From Endozoicomonas sp. G2_1 (lineage in GTDB: Bacteria > Pseudomonadota > Gammaproteobacteria > Enterobacterales > Alteromonadaceae): DNA of 63,684 nucleotides. The DNA lies in NCBI RefSeq assembly GCF_017744155.1, contig NZ_JAGHQT010000020.1, positions 1 through 63,684 of the forward strand, written 5' to 3'. Position numbers and translations under genes: made by a program. Of the stretch, positions 53,355 through 61,632 are shown piece after piece; position 1 is the stretch's first letter, and each line of letters starts with the position of its first letter. The notes below the pieces were generated by a model. It saw nothing but the letters and a program-made list of their open reading frames with translations, searched no databases and was not told the origin of the DNA.

Positions 53355-53786
53355 TTACATTATCGAGAACATTGCATGAATTTGATCGTCAAACATGAAT
53401 GTATTTAAAACCCATTCATTACGAGGTTTGTAAAAATAGAATTTCCAACGAAGTACATGTTTATCAAATTTTTGTAAATACAATACCAACATCAGTGATT
53501 CACCAACCTCTTCAATCTCAGCAATTTCAACACTTATAGTTTTACCGAAGCGCTGCTCTATTATTGGCTGCTGCATTTTCATTTGATCAATTAGTGCAAA
53601 ATACTCGTGTTCGGGAACGATTAAATAAGGCTTTGTTAATTTTACACCAGCTTCCATATTGCCTTTACCTATTTCAGCCATGACATTTTGAGCAAGCTCT
53701 TTTGCTTTTTCTTTGGAAGGCAAAGTATCGGCAAAAGCTAAAGTAGTAAATAAAACTAAAGTAAGTGTGATGATTATTTTTTTCAT
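53355..53786 (-). CDS. Exported protein, family 3
   Basis: 143 residues from the ATG at 53786, after GGAGATGTA. Signal peptide ends LAFA. The C-terminal block WKFYFYKPRNEWVLN is shared with the exported cassette protein at 61629 (YFEFYKPNDKWGIN), so both belong to one family. Periplasmic; the fold may be NTF2-like. Confidence 0.72.
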   Translation of the reverse strand: MKKIIITLTLVLFTTLAFADTLPSKEKAKELAQNVMAEIGKGNMEAGVKLTKPYLIVPEHEYFALIDQMKMQQPIIEQRFGKTISVEIAEIEEVGESLMLVLYLQKFDKHVLRWKFYFYKPRNEWVLNTFMFDDQIHAMFSIM

Positions 53787-53812
53787 TACATCTCCATTGT
53801 GTGAGGTAAACA

Positions 53813-53909
53813 TAACGCCCCAATAAGGGGCTGATAATGCTTGGCTATACTTGTGAAGCGAAGCGGAACCGAGCCAAGCTCTAGCAGTCCCACTTTATTG
53901 CCTTGTTAG
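53813..53909 (-). repeat. attC site, type B
   Basis: Type B with CTCTAGCAG and TTGCCTTGTTAG variants. Confidence 0.94.
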
Positions 53910-54343
53910 GTGCCTTCTTGTTTTTTAGCTTCAAGGTATAGCAACCAATGTAATAGCAAATAGAATGATGCACCACCTAAAGCCCACAAAATTAGGGCCT
54001 CTGCTCCATAATGCCTCCACTTAAGCATCATAAGGTAGCCAAATATAAAACCTAATGTAGCTCCTGCCAAAGCAGAACCAAACACAGGTTTATACTTTTC
54101 AGATTTAACTAAATAGGCTTTTGTTAAACCTCTAGCTAATTCAGCAGTTCCTATGCAACCCACAAAATAGCCTGCTAGCTCGTAATTTATAACAAAACGC
54201 CAATCAAAAATTCTTAAAATTAAGTCAGCTGCACTAAATAGAACCCAGTAAACAACCGCATACATCAAAACAACAATAGCTCCGTGAAATTCCGGTCTTG
54301 AATTTTCAAAACAATAAACCGGAATTTTTTTGAGAAACTCCAT
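53906..54343 (-). CDS. Four-TM membrane protein
   Basis: 145 residues; four hydrophobic segments (about residues 20-42, 50-70, 85-105, 112-135) and a basic end. Unknown. Confidence 0.68.
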   Translation of the reverse strand: MEFLKKIPVYCFENSRPEFHGAIVVLMYAVVYWVLFSAADLILRIFDWRFVINYELAGYFVGCIGTAELARGLTKAYLVKSEKYKPVFGSALAGATLGFIFGYLMMLKWRHYGAEALILWALGGASFYLLLHWLLYLEAKKQEGT

Positions 54344-54367
54344 TATTGATACAACTCCATGTACACC

Positions 54368-54463
54368 TAACGCCCCAATAAGGGGCTGGTAATGCTTGGC
54401 TAAACTGTGTAGCGAAGCGAAACCGAGCCAAGCTTTAGCAGTCTCACTTTATTGGCTTGTTAG
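54368..54463 (-). repeat. attC site, type B
   Basis: Type B. Confidence 0.95.
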
Positions 54464-54465
54464 CA

Positions 54466-55167
54466 TTACTTTACGTACATAAACTGACATACTATTTCAA
54501 TATTAGATGTGACATCCCACTCAGAGTCACTACTTATCATTTCATTAGAATATTTTGCTATTACGGCACTTCTATCCATCAAGTCACTTGAACCAAAATA
54601 AATATCAATTAAACCAAGATAATATGTCCCAGATACTTTAATTGGATAAATTTCTAATTGATAAAGTCCATGGTTTTTATAAGCCCAGTTACCTGTTGAA
54701 TATAAACCAGGCCAAGAATCAATGTCTTTCCATATAAACTTTTGAGTACCGTCGAGAGCTATTTTTTCATCTAAAACTCGATAGTACTCCCCTGGAATTT
54801 GACTTGACCATGAGAAAAAAGAAAGAACCGACTCATCATTTCCGTCATTGTCAATATCAAACTCTAAATATGGCACTCTCTCTTTTTTATAATTTTTAGA
54901 AGTACCTTTAATTTGGATAAAGCCTTCTTTCCATTTAAGTTTGTCATCTGTCTCTGAAATTAAATCAAGACTTTTTTTAAATTTCATTACATCTGCACGT
55001 CTTCCGTAATTCTTAGTATCATTAACATCAATAGAAATCCTCTTAGAGTATATTTGTTTACATATATCTCTATCGCTACCTTCAGTTATCTCCAAATGAG
55101 TCGCTTTGGCATTAAATGTTAAAACAAATAAAACACTTAAAAACGAAGAATATTTTGTACAATTCAA
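54466..55167 (-). CDS. Exported protein with Ca-binding-like motif
   Basis: 233 residues, TTG start after GGGAAAG. Signal peptide ends NAKA. DIDNDGNDE near residue 105 matches an EF-hand/FG-GAP type calcium loop. Beta-rich; periplasmic or secreted. Not recognised further. Confidence 0.72.
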   Translation of the reverse strand: MNCTKYSSFLSVLFVLTFNAKATHLEITEGSDRDICKQIYSKRISIDVNDTKNYGRRADVMKFKKSLDLISETDDKLKWKEGFIQIKGTSKNYKKERVPYLEFDIDNDGNDESVLSFFSWSSQIPGEYYRVLDEKIALDGTQKFIWKDIDSWPGLYSTGNWAYKNHGLYQLEIYPIKVSGTYYLGLIDIYFGSSDLMDRSAVIAKYSNEMISSDSEWDVTSNIEIVCQFMYVK

Positions 55168-55189
55168 AGCTAAACTTTCCCTGTAATGC

Positions 55190-55285
55190 TAACGCCCGCT
55201 TAACAGGCAAATAATTAGCTTAGCTAAAATTAGGAGCGCAGCGACGGGAGCTAAGCTTTATTTGTCCCGTTAAAGCGCTTGTTAT
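55190..55285 (-). repeat. attC site, type A
   Basis: Type A with GCTTAACAGG arm. Confidence 0.95.
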
Positions 55286-55523
55286 GTGTTTGCCCTAACA
55301 GTATATGTAAAACTGCGACAACAACTACACCAATAGTAATCCAAGTGCCGTAAGATAACCAAAAAGCAAAGTACTGAAAAGATAGGTTATTGACATACAA
55401 GTCTGGCGAAGGAGCTAGTTGCAACTTATCTAACTCATTTTTTGCATATATGTTAGCTGCAAAATGTAAGATGACCAAGATGCTGATTAATGCAAACAAC
55501 CAAAACTTAAAAGGTTTATTCAT
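55251..55523 (-). CDS. Two-TM protein with attC-encoded C-terminus
   Basis: 90 residues with hydrophobic segments at 8-26 and 52-75. The frame continues into the attC and stops there, adding NKRFNGTNKA, as in 52940-53239. No ribosome-binding site fits between the preceding attC and the ATG. Unknown. Confidence 0.7.
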   Translation of the reverse strand: MNKPFKFWLFALISILVILHFAANIYAKNELDKLQLAPSPDLYVNNLSFQYFAFWLSYGTWITIGVVVVAVLHILLGQTHNKRFNGTNKA

Positions 55524-55529
55524 GACACA

Positions 55530-55627
55530 TAACGCCCCAATAAGGGGCTGATAAATGCTTGGCTATACTTGTGAAGCGAAGCGAAACCGAGCCAAGCGTT
55601 AGCAGTCCCGCTTTATTGGCTTGTTAG
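55530..55627 (-). repeat. attC site, type B
   Basis: Type B. Confidence 0.95.
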
Positions 55628-55913
55628 CTGAATAGCCTGCTGTAACCACAAAACTACCAGCAACAAACCATGGTAAATACGTTTGTACGGAAAATGCAAC
55701 AACATCCATCACTACCCGACAAACTTAAATTTGAGCCGTTGACACATGGTTAATTTGAACTACAAGTTTAGCCTCGGCAAAAACTCTTTAGCAACAAATA
55801 CCTAGTAAATTGTACCGCTAAACTAACCACATCAAAGAACGGCAACAAGTGCTAATTTTTAATTCTACAGCCAAACCACAAAACTATTTTTACTAGAATA
55901 GTGGTGGCAAAGC
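55628..55913 (-). other. ORF-less cassette, family NC1 (copy 3)
   Basis: Nearly identical to 49081 and 59089 over its first 115 bp. A TAA interrupts the minus-strand frame that is open in those copies. The high end again reads TAGTGGTGGCAAAGC. Confidence 0.75.
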
Positions 55914-56009
55914 TAACGCCCGCTTAATGGGCAAATAATTAGCTTAGCTAAATTTAGGAGCGCAGCGACGGGAGCTAAGCTTTATTTGTCCCGTTGAAGC
56001 TCTTGTTAT
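55914..56009 (-). repeat. attC site, type A
   Basis: Type A; ends GCTCTTGTTAT. Confidence 0.94.
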
Positions 56010-56016
56010 AAGGCAC

Positions 56017-56400
56017 TTACCTGATATCTACAGTTTGAAATGTAGGTAAACTTAACTCGTAATTTACTACATGTTGACTTTTAGGGTAATCACCTGCGAG
56101 TGAAAATATTTCAAAGTGTTCAACCAAGCCATCCTTTGAAATATTTACAGTAACTAAAGCACCGCTATCAAGTTGGCTTGATTTAATCAATGGCCCCTCA
56201 AGGTAGTCGTTCTTTTTGAGAATATTATTTTTACACTCGACAGGAATAGCAATACTAACGAACACCCCGCCACCATTAGTAAATTCTCTTTCTGTAACAA
56301 CAGCAAGTGAGAGCTGTTTTTTTAATTCGAAGGCGTATTCGGAGCAGTTTTGAATGAGCCAATTAAAGATAGAAACTTCTATTTGCTGTAATCCTTCCAT
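56017..56400 (-). CDS. Hypothetical cytoplasmic protein
   Basis: 127 residues: helical start (QQIEVSIFNWLIQNCSEYA), then strands with FTNGGGVFVSIAIPV. No signal. Not recognised. Confidence 0.66.
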   Translation of the reverse strand: MEGLQQIEVSIFNWLIQNCSEYAFELKKQLSLAVVTEREFTNGGGVFVSIAIPVECKNNILKKNDYLEGPLIKSSQLDSGALVTVNISKDGLVEHFEIFSLAGDYPKSQHVVNYELSLPTFQTVDIR

Positions 56401-56414
56401 CTGCTTACGCCTTA

Positions 56415-56511
56415 TAACGCCCTGTTAAGGGGCTGATAAAGGTTTGGCTAAAATGTGAAGCGAAGCGTAACCGAGCCAAACTTTAGCAGTCCCACTTGAA
56501 CAGCTTGTTAT
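56415..56511 (-). repeat. attC site, type C
   Basis: Type C. Confidence 0.95.
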
Positions 56512-56954
56512 GAATTAAACACTTTCTGATATTTCTTTAATTCTTCAAAGTTAGGGCAATCAACAGACTTCAAAACAAATGTTGGAACCATATTGGCGAC
56601 AATGGGAACAATTACAGCCCCCAACATATCAGGGTTTGGCTCAACATGTAGGCAAGTCAGCGTATTCTCAGGTAGGTTTACATTAAGCGTAGAAGAGGGG
56701 CTTGCATCTGCTTTAGCTTGAAATATATGTTCACCTGAGTTTATTTTAAATTGGGAAAATTGGTTATTGCGTAGCTTAACGAAATATTTATTATTTTCTC
56801 CAAAGTACATACTTACCGCTCCAGCTTGAAATGCACCTGTTCGATATACAAGTACTTCAGATGTGGAGTTCCCTTCCGTAACTAGCTGAACACCCTTAGA
56901 CAAACTTGTACATGCGGATAAAAAAGTAGCGAGCAAAATTATTAAATATCGCAC
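56508..56954 (-). CDS. Lipoprotein, DUF2846-like
   Basis: 148 residues, GTG start after AAAGGAAC. Lipobox LSAC. The body (VLVYRTGAFQAGAVSMYFGEN, then INSGEHIFQAKA) has the strand and turn pattern of DUF2846 envelope lipoproteins. Same type as 23596. Confidence 0.77.
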   Translation of the reverse strand: MRYLIILLATFLSACTSLSKGVQLVTEGNSTSEVLVYRTGAFQAGAVSMYFGENNKYFVKLRNNQFSQFKINSGEHIFQAKADASPSSTLNVNLPENTLTCLHVEPNPDMLGAVIVPIVANMVPTFVLKSVDCPNFEELKKYQKVFNS

Positions 56955-56973
56955 GGTGGTTCCTTTTGATTCA

Positions 56974-57070
56974 TAACGCCCGCTTAACGGGCAAATAATT
57001 AACTTAGCTAAAATTTAGGAGCGCAGCGACGGGAGCTAAGCTTTATTTGTCCCGTTAAAGCGCTTGTTAG
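56974..57070 (-). repeat. attC site, type A
   Basis: Type A, AATTAACTTAGC variant. Confidence 0.95.
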
Positions 57071-57495
57071 GCAACTTTTACATATATCCAGCGTGATGGT
57101 TTAATAACATGCATGAATATACACTTCCAATTGTTATAATTAGCCCCGCATTGCAACTTTGTATTGTTACCATCAGATGCCTCAAATTCAAATGGCCTTG
57201 ATTTACACCAATCAATTGCAACTGAAACCGTATGCTTACCTGGAGCCATTTCAAAATGTTTTACTTCTCCAGAACTAATCTCACCAACAGCGACTTCATC
57301 AACATAAACTTTATATTTACGAAAGTAATTTGTAGGCTCAACACCTCTAGTTAAGGTTAAACAATTCACAGGAGCAGAGTCATCTCTAACTAAGCTTTTC
57401 CGGTGTCGTTTAATCTTGGCTCCAAAATAAATTACGAAACCAATCCAAATTGCCAAAACACTAATTAATGGAAGAAATGCTTTAATTAATACCAT
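57067..57495 (-). CDS. Anchored protein with PEGA-like beta domain
   Basis: 142 residues. One N-terminal membrane helix (LPLISVLAIWIGFVIYFGA), a basic linker (KIKRHRKS), then a beta sandwich: KVYVDEVAVGEISSGE and MAPGKHTVSVAID resemble PEGA-type repeats. Cysteines near the end (KLQCG, WKCIF). Probably periplasmic. Confidence 0.68.
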   Translation of the reverse strand: MVLIKAFLPLISVLAIWIGFVIYFGAKIKRHRKSLVRDDSAPVNCLTLTRGVEPTNYFRKYKVYVDEVAVGEISSGEVKHFEMAPGKHTVSVAIDWCKSRPFEFEASDGNNTKLQCGANYNNWKCIFMHVIKPSRWIYVKVA

Positions 57496-57511
57496 ACTGT
57501 CTCTAGTTGCC

Positions 57512-57607
57512 TAACGCCCCAATAAGGGGCTGATAATGCTTGGCTAAACTGTGTAGCGAAGCGCAACCGAGCCAAGCTTTAGCAGTCCCGCTTTATTGAC
57601 TTGTTAT
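57512..57607 (-). repeat. attC site, type B
   Basis: Type B; ends TTTATTGACTTGTTAT. Confidence 0.95.
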
Positions 57608-57855
57608 GTGGCTGTCACCGCATTGCGAAACTTTAAGGTAACCAATAAAGACGCCACAAAAATAAAACCAGAAACAATGCCCGCTAGTAGCGCCGAAAAA
57701 ACAAATGAGGCAACCAAAATACAAAAACTAAACAGTGCAATAGCTGACCAAATTGCCGTAGCATAAAAACTGTTAGTTTCTGTGATGTTTTTGGATACAC
57801 GATGGGTATACAAAATAGCCACCACCAAAAAACCTATCGGTGATAAATAATCCAT
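57604..57855 (-). CDS. Three-TM membrane protein
   Basis: 83 residues from the ATG at 57855 (MDYLSPIGFLVV), after GGAG. A longer frame begins in the attC and is rejected. Three membrane segments. Unknown. Confidence 0.68.
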   Translation of the reverse strand: MDYLSPIGFLVVAILYTHRVSKNITETNSFYATAIWSAIALFSFCILVASFVFSALLAGIVSGFIFVASLLVTLKFRNAVTAT

Positions 57856-57879
57856 TAGACTTGATTCTCCATTGCCACA

Positions 57880-57975
57880 TAACGCCCGCTTAACGGGCAA
57901 ATAATTAGCTTAGCTAAAATTAGGAGCGCAGCGACGGGAGCTAAGCTTTATTTGTCCCGTTGAAGCCCTTGTTAT
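57880..57975 (-). repeat. attC site, type A
   Basis: Type A; ends GCCCTTGTTAT. Confidence 0.95.
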
Positions 57976-57980
57976 ATTTA

Positions 57981-58184
57981 CTAGTCACCTTTAGCCATAT
58001 CAGGAGAGGATGGATCAATATTTTGCAATGAACCATCATTTAAGCCATTTATTAAATGAATTAATTCTCCCATTTGATCATGAGAAAGCGCAAAGTGAAC
58101 TCCGTCTTTTACAAAGACGTAACGTCCCTGCTTATCTTTAAAAACATCACCGTTTCCTTTACGAATGACTTTTACTTTACCCAT
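57981..58184 (-). CDS. Small hypothetical protein
   Basis: 67 residues from the ATG at 58184 (MGKVKVIRKGNGDVF); the longer frame starts in the attC. A beta hairpin (GRYVFVKDGVHFALS) followed by a helix (MGELIHLINGLND). Cytoplasmic. Unknown. Confidence 0.63.
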   Translation of the reverse strand: MGKVKVIRKGNGDVFKDKQGRYVFVKDGVHFALSHDQMGELIHLINGLNDGSLQNIDPSSPDMAKGD

Positions 58185-58217
58185 GATTGAATTCTGTCCC
58201 CTACTCTGAAGTAAATA

Positions 58218-58312
58218 TAACGCCCGCTTAACGGGCAAATAATAGCTTAGCTAAATTTAGGAGCGCAGCGACGCGAGCTAAGCTTTATTTGTCCCATTGA
58301 AGCGCTTGTTAT
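58218..58312 (-). repeat. attC site, type A
   Basis: Type A with a GACGCGAGC core variant. Confidence 0.95.
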
Positions 58313-58581
58313 ATGCAGCTTACTTTACGTTAAACGCTACACCATTTTGAAGGCACCGTTAATTGAGCACCCTACTTTGAACTTTTAAGCTACCCACAAA
58401 CACCTGCCAAGATTAATAGCTTTGCCACCTTTTATTTCTGCTGAAATGCAAAGCCACCGACAATAAATAAACTATCTGAAAACACAAAAAACAGCAAAGC
58501 TTATTAGTATTACGCCAAACCAAGAATAGCGAAAAAGACAAATAAACGATGTCTTACGCTAAAATGATTTTAATTGGCATA
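58313..58581 (-). other. ORF-less cassette, family NC2 (copy 2)
   Basis: Matches 50428-50693 over its whole length with scattered substitutions that do not favour any reading frame. The same internal TAG as in copy 1. Confidence 0.75.
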
Positions 58582-58678
58582 TAACGCCCGCTTAACGGGC
58601 ATATAATTAGCTTAGCTAAAATTAAGGAGCGCAGCGACCGGAGCTAAGCTTTATTTGTCCCGTTGAAGCGCTTGTTAT
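58582..58678 (-). repeat. attC site, type A
   Basis: Type A with CGACCGGAGC core. Confidence 0.95.
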
Positions 58679-58690
58679 ATGCCAATTCAC

Positions 58691-58972
58691 CTAATCGCCT
58701 CCACCACTAGAACCACCACAACCACTATTATCCGGGGGTATATCGAGTGTAGAACTACCACGGAATGAGCCATCACCTTTAACCGAACCTATCTTGCCAA
58801 GCCGGTAATGTGAAATGATTGGTCCAACATATGGCACAAGCCAAGTTAATAAAAATAAACCTAATTTTTCGTTACTAAACCTAAAAGGGCAATTTAAAAC
58901 AGACAACGAAATAATAAAAGCTACAAAACAGTGAATGGCTAAAAGCAAAATTAAGATGGTAGAAAGTTCCAT
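58691..58972 (-). CDS. Two-TM protein with glycine-rich tail
   Basis: 93 residues, AGGAG before the ATG. Two membrane segments (about residues 4-26 and 37-52) and a tail CGGSSGGGD. The layout LLTWLVPYVGPIISHYRL resembles small PLDc_N/phospholipase-anchor-like segments. Unknown. Confidence 0.66.
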   Translation of the reverse strand: MELSTILILLLAIHCFVAFIISLSVLNCPFRFSNEKLGLFLLTWLVPYVGPIISHYRLGKIGSVKGDGSFRGSSTLDIPPDNSGCGGSSGGGD

Positions 58973-58990
58973 GTTTTACTCCTAGGCATA

Positions 58991-59088
58991 TAACGCCCCG
59001 ATAAGGGGCTGATAAATGCTTGGCTATACTTGTGAAGCGAAGCGAAACCGAGCCAAGCTTTAGCAGTCCCACTTTATTGGCTTGTTAG
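58991..59088 (-). repeat. attC site, type B
   Basis: Type B with CCGATAAGG arm. Confidence 0.95.
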
Positions 59089-59375
59089 CTGAATAGTTTA
59101 CTGTAACCACAAAACTACCAGCAACAAACAATGGTAAATACGTTTGTACGGAAAATGCAACAATATCCACCACTACCCGACAAACTTGAATTTGAGCCGT
59201 TAACTCTTTGGTTTGTTTGAGCCGATAAAACTAAACGGCGAAAACACTTTAGCAAAAAGTGTTATACAGGATTGGTACGAATAACTCACAAAACCAAAGA
59301 AACGCAACACCCACCACGTTTTAATTTTGCCAACAAGCCACAAACTATTTTGACTTGAATAGTGGTGGCAAGCTA
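59089..59375 (-). other. ORF-less cassette, family NC1 (copy 4)
   Basis: Low-end 115 bp nearly identical to 49081 and 55628; high end TAGTGGTGGCAAGC. The middle is unrelated in detail. No intact ORF. Confidence 0.75.
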
Positions 59376-59472
59376 ACGCCCTGTTAAGGGGCTGATAAAT
59401 GTTTGGCTAAACTTGTGAAGCGAAGCGAAACCGAGCCAAACTTTAGCAGTCCCACCTTTAACAGCTTGTTAT
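59376..59472 (-). repeat. attC site, type C
   Basis: Type C. Confidence 0.95.
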
Positions 59473-59762
59473 ACGATTATTTTGACTGTACCTAATTTTT
59501 GTAAGAATAATACTGTCTTATTAAGCAAATATTTGTCTGTTGAACAAATAAGTAACCCATTATCCAGTTCATCTATTGGGTCAATATCAATTCTTTGGCT
59601 TTCGTCCGTACGAAGAATTAATGTTAACTCATTCCAATCATTTGAATCTGGCGTTAGCGAATTACCGTCAGAATCAATATCAGCTGTTTCACCCCATAAA
59701 TGATTTGATATTTCATAATAAGGAGGTAATAGTTTTACTACTTCGAGTTTAATCGAAAACAT
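59469..59762 (-). CDS. Small hypothetical protein
   Basis: 97 residues, acidic (ADIDSDGNSLTPDSNDWNEL), cytoplasmic, no clear ribosome-binding site. Not recognised. Confidence 0.62.
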   Translation of the reverse strand: MFSIKLEVVKLLPPYYEISNHLWGETADIDSDGNSLTPDSNDWNELTLILRTDESQRIDIDPIDELDNGLLICSTDKYLLNKTVLFLQKLGTVKIIV

Positions 59763-59781
59763 GCAATTTAAGGCAATCGTA

Positions 59782-59878
59782 TAACGCCCGCTTAACGGGC
59801 AAATAATTAGCTTAGCTAAAATTTAGGAGCGCAGCGACGAGAGCTAAGCTTTATTTGTCCCGTTAAAGCGCTTGTTAT
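59782..59878 (-). repeat. attC site, type A
   Basis: Type A with CGACGAGAGC core. Confidence 0.95.
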
Positions 59879-59880
59879 AT

Positions 59881-60123
59881 TTACTTTTTGGCACTGGGTT
59901 TAATTAAATTGGCTTTTATAGCGAAAAACACATCAATTAATATACCTAGCGTAGCAATACAAAAAACCGCAAACATTGGAAAAAACAAAATACCAAAGCC
60001 AGTTTTAAAACTGGCAAAAGACATAACACCACTAATTAACGCTACTGATAATTGCCAAATTAAATTCTCAAACTCTGTATTGGCAAATATTTTTAGTGGC
60101 TTAGCATAGTGCTTTATTTTCAA
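59881..60123 (-). CDS. Two-TM cassette protein, family 1 (copy 2)
   Basis: 80 residues, TTG start after GGAAG. Close paralog of 16195-16437: both share FANTEFENLIWQLSV and ISGVMSFASF, then GILFFPMFAV. Copies lie 44 kb apart in the array, one young and one old. Function unknown. Confidence 0.77.
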   Translation of the reverse strand: MKIKHYAKPLKIFANTEFENLIWQLSVALISGVMSFASFKTGFGILFFPMFAVFCIATLGILIDVFFAIKANLIKPSAKK

Positions 60124-60149
60124 ATTGCTTCCGTTCTTCGGTGTAAATA

Positions 60150-60246
60150 TAACGCCCCAATAAGGGGCTGATAATGCTTGGCTAAACTTGTGAAGCGAAG
60201 CGAAACCGAGCCAAGCTTTAGCAGTCCCCCTTTATTGGCTTGTTAG
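60150..60246 (-). repeat. attC site, type B
   Basis: Type B. Confidence 0.95.
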
Positions 60247-60253
60247 GTAAACT

Positions 60254-60532
60254 TTACTGAAAAGCTAGACCGTACAGTACCAATGTTATAAACCCTATGA
60301 TAGCAAGACCCACAAGTTCAACTAGTAACGCTTGCCCAAAAGGTGCTCTTTCTTGCTCTGTTACTAAATACTTAGGGAAATTACCAATAGTTATTATACG
60401 CAGGAAGAACCAACCAACACTCCAGCCAATAATTTGAACGGACAAGTCCCAAGCAAGCCAAAGTATTAATCGAAAGATATAATAAAATAAACGAAATAGA
60501 GGCCGACCTGCTTCTGCAACAACTTCTTCCAT
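60254..60532 (-). CDS. Small membrane protein
   Basis: 92 residues, strong GGGGGA before the ATG. Amphipathic N-terminus (LFRLFYYIFRLILWLAW), and membrane segments to residue 48 and at 68-90. Unknown. Confidence 0.68.
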   Translation of the reverse strand: MEEVVAEAGRPLFRLFYYIFRLILWLAWDLSVQIIGWSVGWFFLRIITIGNFPKYLVTEQERAPFGQALLVELVGLAIIGFITLVLYGLAFQ

Positions 60533-60551
60533 GATGAATCCCCCGTTTACC

Positions 60552-60648
60552 TAACGCCCGCTTAACGGGCAAATAATTAGCTTAGCTAAAATTTAGGAGC
60601 GCAGCGACGGGAGCTAAGCTTTATTTGTCCCGTTGAAGCGCTTGTTAT
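60552..60648 (-). repeat. attC site, type A
   Basis: Type A. Confidence 0.95.
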
Positions 60649-60650
60649 AT

Positions 60651-61190
60651 TTACTTTTTTTCATAACTCGCATTATTTAAAAGCAGAACTTTGTTGTTTT
60701 CAAGTTGATATGGTGGAGATAATAGAACTAGACGTTTTTTTATATTATTGCTCAACGGTCGGCCGTCATAAGAAAATTTGGAAAAGCTGCACGGATCTTC
60801 TAGTTGGACTTGCTCTGATTTCACGATGAACATACATAAACTTTCTGGGCTAACCCCAAAGAGAACAACAACATTTGTGGATTGCAGAGTTCGTCTTCTA
60901 TTTACAGTTGAATCGTATAACATATTAGTTAATTCTGATGAGTAAATAGTTGATAGTCTGTTATAAACCTTATCAAAATCACTTTGTTCAATTTTAAATG
61001 AGTTCTCTGATACCGATTTAATTTGCTTAGAGTTAAGATTAAAAATATATACAGGATAACCGCGCCACTCAACTTGCTTAAACTCACCCACAGGGATAGT
61101 TTTAATATCAACTTCGATCTTACTTTTCTCTTGAGAAAAAGTTGAGATGGAAAACAAGGTCAAAAAAATCAGTAAAAGTCGAATCATCAC
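60651..61190 (-). CDS. Rieske-like periplasmic protein without Fe-S ligands
   Basis: 179 residues with a signal peptide (LLLIFLTLFSISTFS). The body follows the Rieske protein PetA: VDIKTIPVGEFKQVEWRGYPV matches the strand before the cluster domain, SPESLC (114-119) sits where PetA has CTHLGC, and DPCSFSKF (132-139) where it has CPCHGSKF. The four cluster ligands are replaced (Cys to Ser, His to Glu, Cys to Asp, His to Ser), while the two disulfide cysteines (C119, C134) remain. SPPYQLENNKVLLL corresponds to the PetA C-terminus. No electron transfer is expected; role unknown. Confidence 0.75.
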   Translation of the reverse strand: MMIRLLLIFLTLFSISTFSQEKSKIEVDIKTIPVGEFKQVEWRGYPVYIFNLNSKQIKSVSENSFKIEQSDFDKVYNRLSTIYSSELTNMLYDSTVNRRRTLQSTNVVVLFGVSPESLCMFIVKSEQVQLEDPCSFSKFSYDGRPLSNNIKKRLVLLSPPYQLENNKVLLLNNASYEKK

Positions 61191-61199
61191 CGGTAAATA

Positions 61200-61295
61200 T
61201 AACGCCCCAATAAGGGGCTGGTAATGCTTGGCTAAACTGTGTAGCGAAGCGAAACCGAGCCAAGTTTTAGCAGTCCCACTTTATTGGCTTGTTAT
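61200..61295 (-). repeat. attC site, type B
   Basis: Type B with AAGTTTTAG variant. Confidence 0.95.
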
Positions 61296-61312
61296 GTGTA
61301 TATTACAATAAA

Positions 61313-61513
61313 CTACGTTATCAATTGATTTTTAAAAACTAATGCCGCTAAAACGACTATAGCAATTTTGGAAAGAGCTAAGCTAATTTGATGGCTAATA
61401 CCAAAAGATTTTAATATTGGCAGCAGCAAAAAATAACTCGCACATACAATACCAACAAAATAAATAATAAAAACAATTATTGTACTTTGAATTGAAGATA
61501 TAGCCTCTTCCAT
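61313..61513 (-). CDS. Small two-TM protein
   Basis: 66 residues, AAAGGAAC before the ATG. Two membrane segments (residues 10-32 and 44-62). Unknown. Confidence 0.66.
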   Translation of the reverse strand: MEEAISSIQSTIIVFIIYFVGIVCASYFLLLPILKSFGISHQISLALSKIAIVVLAALVFKNQLIT

Positions 61514-61535
61514 GCTTTGAGGTTCCTTTTACACA

Positions 61536-61632
61536 TAACGCCCCAATAAGGGGCTGATAAATGCTTGGCTAAACTGTGTAGCGAAGCGAAACCGAGCCAA
61601 GCTTTAGCAGTCACACTTTATTGGCTTGTTAG
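61536..61632 (-). repeat. attC site, type B
   Basis: Type B. Confidence 0.95.
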
